From assembly GCA_023052935.1 (NCBI GenBank), contig CM041297.1:8400827-8464826 (forward strand): 64,000 bases of DNA. Reading direction: 5' to 3'. How positions within the stretch are numbered: position 1 is the first letter of the stretch; every line of letters begins with the position of its first letter. The notes under the pieces were generated by a model that saw only the letters and a program-made list of their open reading frames with translations, was not told the origin of the DNA and made no database searches. Source of the DNA: Piezodorus guildinii (lineage: Eukaryota; Arthropoda; Insecta; Hemiptera; Pentatomidae). Both the position numbers and the translations under genes were made by a program. This document shows positions 62,553 to 64,000 of this stretch, one piece after another.

Positions 62553-64000
62553 ATAAATGGAAGAATAAAACTTGCACGATCCTGTCCCTGACCCCCAGAC
62601 GGACCTTGCTTCTTCTTCAGAATGGAAGTCGACTTCTCGTGGCTGGGATGAGACTGCCCTACGAATCTTCTCTCTCATCCTCGTCACCGAGTGGGCTGAT
62701 ATGGGAAGTGCCCCGGTTGGCGGTCCAGCCTTTGTGATCTTATTTTTATCTTTTGACCATCCTTAATATTCTTGTCGGCTGCCGCTGTAGGAAACTACCA
62801 GGGGTCTCTGGTATCCCAGACCCATGGGGAAACCCTATTGGATTTGTACTTGGCCTATTGGAGAATCTAAGGGGGGCAAGTACACGCCCTTTGTACTTTT
62901 GCCGACATCAATATTTATTTAATTAAAACAATAATTATCCAATCCTTACTCCCCTCAGCGATTTCCCTCAGCTGGTGTCCAAGCAGAATTATGGACATTT
63001 TCTATCAGAAGCTCTGGTTGGAACTGAAACTTTGCTAATAGGACGGATTATAGCTTTTTTCCAAGCTGTTGGAAAGGTAGAATTCTGTAGAGAGTAGTTA
63101 TAAATTTGCAAAAGGATTGGAAATATGATAGGTAAGCACAATTTGATTAATTTAACGGGAATTTGATCCGGTCCATGGTCTGTGGTTCTGGATTTCAATA
63201 CGGAGGTGAATAGGTCTTCAGGGTATATATTTGAGAAATAGAATTTTTCGGGGTTGAAAGATATTTTTGGAATGGAGTATGAAAAGGTTGAAGACGTTTG
63301 GATAGGATTGGTAAAGTATAAAATAAATGGAAGAATAAAACTTGCACGATCCTGTCCCTGACCCCCAGACGGACCTCGCTTCTTCTTCAGAATGGAAGTC
63401 GACTTCTCGTGGCTGGGATGAGACTGCCCTACGAATCTTCTCTCTCATCCTCGTCACCGAGTGGGCTGATATGGGAAGTGCCCCGGTTGGCGGTCCAGCC
63501 TTTGTGATCTTATTTTTATCTTTTGACCATCCTTAATATTCTTGTCGGCTGCCGCTGTAGGAAACTACCAGGGGTCTCTGGTATCCCAGACCCATGGGGA
63601 AACCCTATTGGATTTGTACTTGGCCTATTGGAGAATCTAAGGGGGGCAAGTACACGCCCTTTGTACTTTTGCCGACATCAATATTTATTTAATTAAAACA
63701 ATAATTATCCAATCCTTACTCCCCTCAGCGATTTCCCTCAGCTGGTGTCCAAGCAGAATTATGGACATTTTCTATCAGAAGCTCTGGTTGGAACTGAAAC
63801 TTTGCTAATAGGACGGATTATAGCTTTTTTCCAAGCTGTTGGAAAGGTAGAATTCTGTAGAGAGTAGTTATAAATTTGCAAAAGGATTGGAAATATGATA
63901 GGTAAGCACAATTTGATTAATTTAACGGGAATTTGATCCGGTCCATGGTCTGTGGTTCTGGATTTCAATACGGAGGTGAATAGGTCTTCAGGGTATATAT
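62553..64000 (-). repeat. 770-bp chimeric tandem repeat (repeat Y + LINE-D fragment), extends past the window
   Basis: Unit 1 62553-63322, unit 2 63323-64000 (cut). CTTGCACGATCCTGTCCCTG recurs at 62571 and 63341, a period of 770 bp; I noticed a single base change between units (CTTGCTTC vs CTCGCTTC). In each unit ~450 bp is repeat Y (compare 42390-42800, inverted) and ~313 bp is a copy of LINE-D from 60906-61218. The LINE part is cut at the same two points in each unit (KVSVPTRASD|RKCP on one side). Confidence 0.9.

Overview
This window reads as repeat-dense nuclear DNA of an invertebrate, most likely an arthropod with a large, AT-rich genome. Two observations support this. First, the mitochondrial insert near 57.2-58.2 kb makes sense as ND1 only if TGA is read as Trp and AGA as Ser (invertebrate mitochondrial code). 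Second, the transposable elements are Jockey, CR1-like, RTE-like and R1 LINEs, mariners, tRNA-derived SINEs, a hAT-type MITE and a Helitron helicase scrap, a typical arthropod mixture. There are no operons and no bacterial genes. I cannot name the species.

Only one piece looks like a host protein gene: a GC-rich first coding exon (about 22.42-22.86 kb, minus strand) of a metabotropic-glutamate-receptor-like class C GPCR with a signal peptide and a splice donor. No other exon of it was recognised at lower coordinates, so its first intron would exceed about 22 kb and be filled with repeats.

Layout. 0-4.4 kb: two near-identical mariner copies in opposite orientation among Jockey and RTE-like fragments. 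5.2-11.1 kb: a SINE, then a full-length Jockey element with intact ORF1, decayed ORF2 and a 12-bp target duplication, inserted beside the poly(A) tail of another LINE. 11.5-13.8 kb: a hierarchical minisatellite. 14.0-14.7 kb: a hAT-type MITE (perfect 8-bp duplication) carrying a long palindrome with a hammerhead-like core. 15-22 kb: LINE remains, including one LINE nested in another. 22.4-22.9 kb: the receptor exon. 23-46 kb: LINE fragments, minisatellites and many copies of an unclassified family (called X here). 47-56 kb: LINEs, two further SINE families, mariner copies. 56.5-60.1 kb: a permuted mitochondrial insert with an inverted second copy. 60.1-62.3 kb: a CR1-like LINE. 62.55 kb to the end: a 770-bp chimeric tandem repeat running out of the window.

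The elements do not work together as a pathway. Their value lies in insertion order: SINE into X, mariner into X, repeat Y into mariner, Jockey into LINE tail, CR1-like into another LINE, palindrome into MITE. Family names X, Y and LINE-A to LINE-G are labels used only here. Coordinates of decayed repeats are by eye, accurate to some tens of bases.
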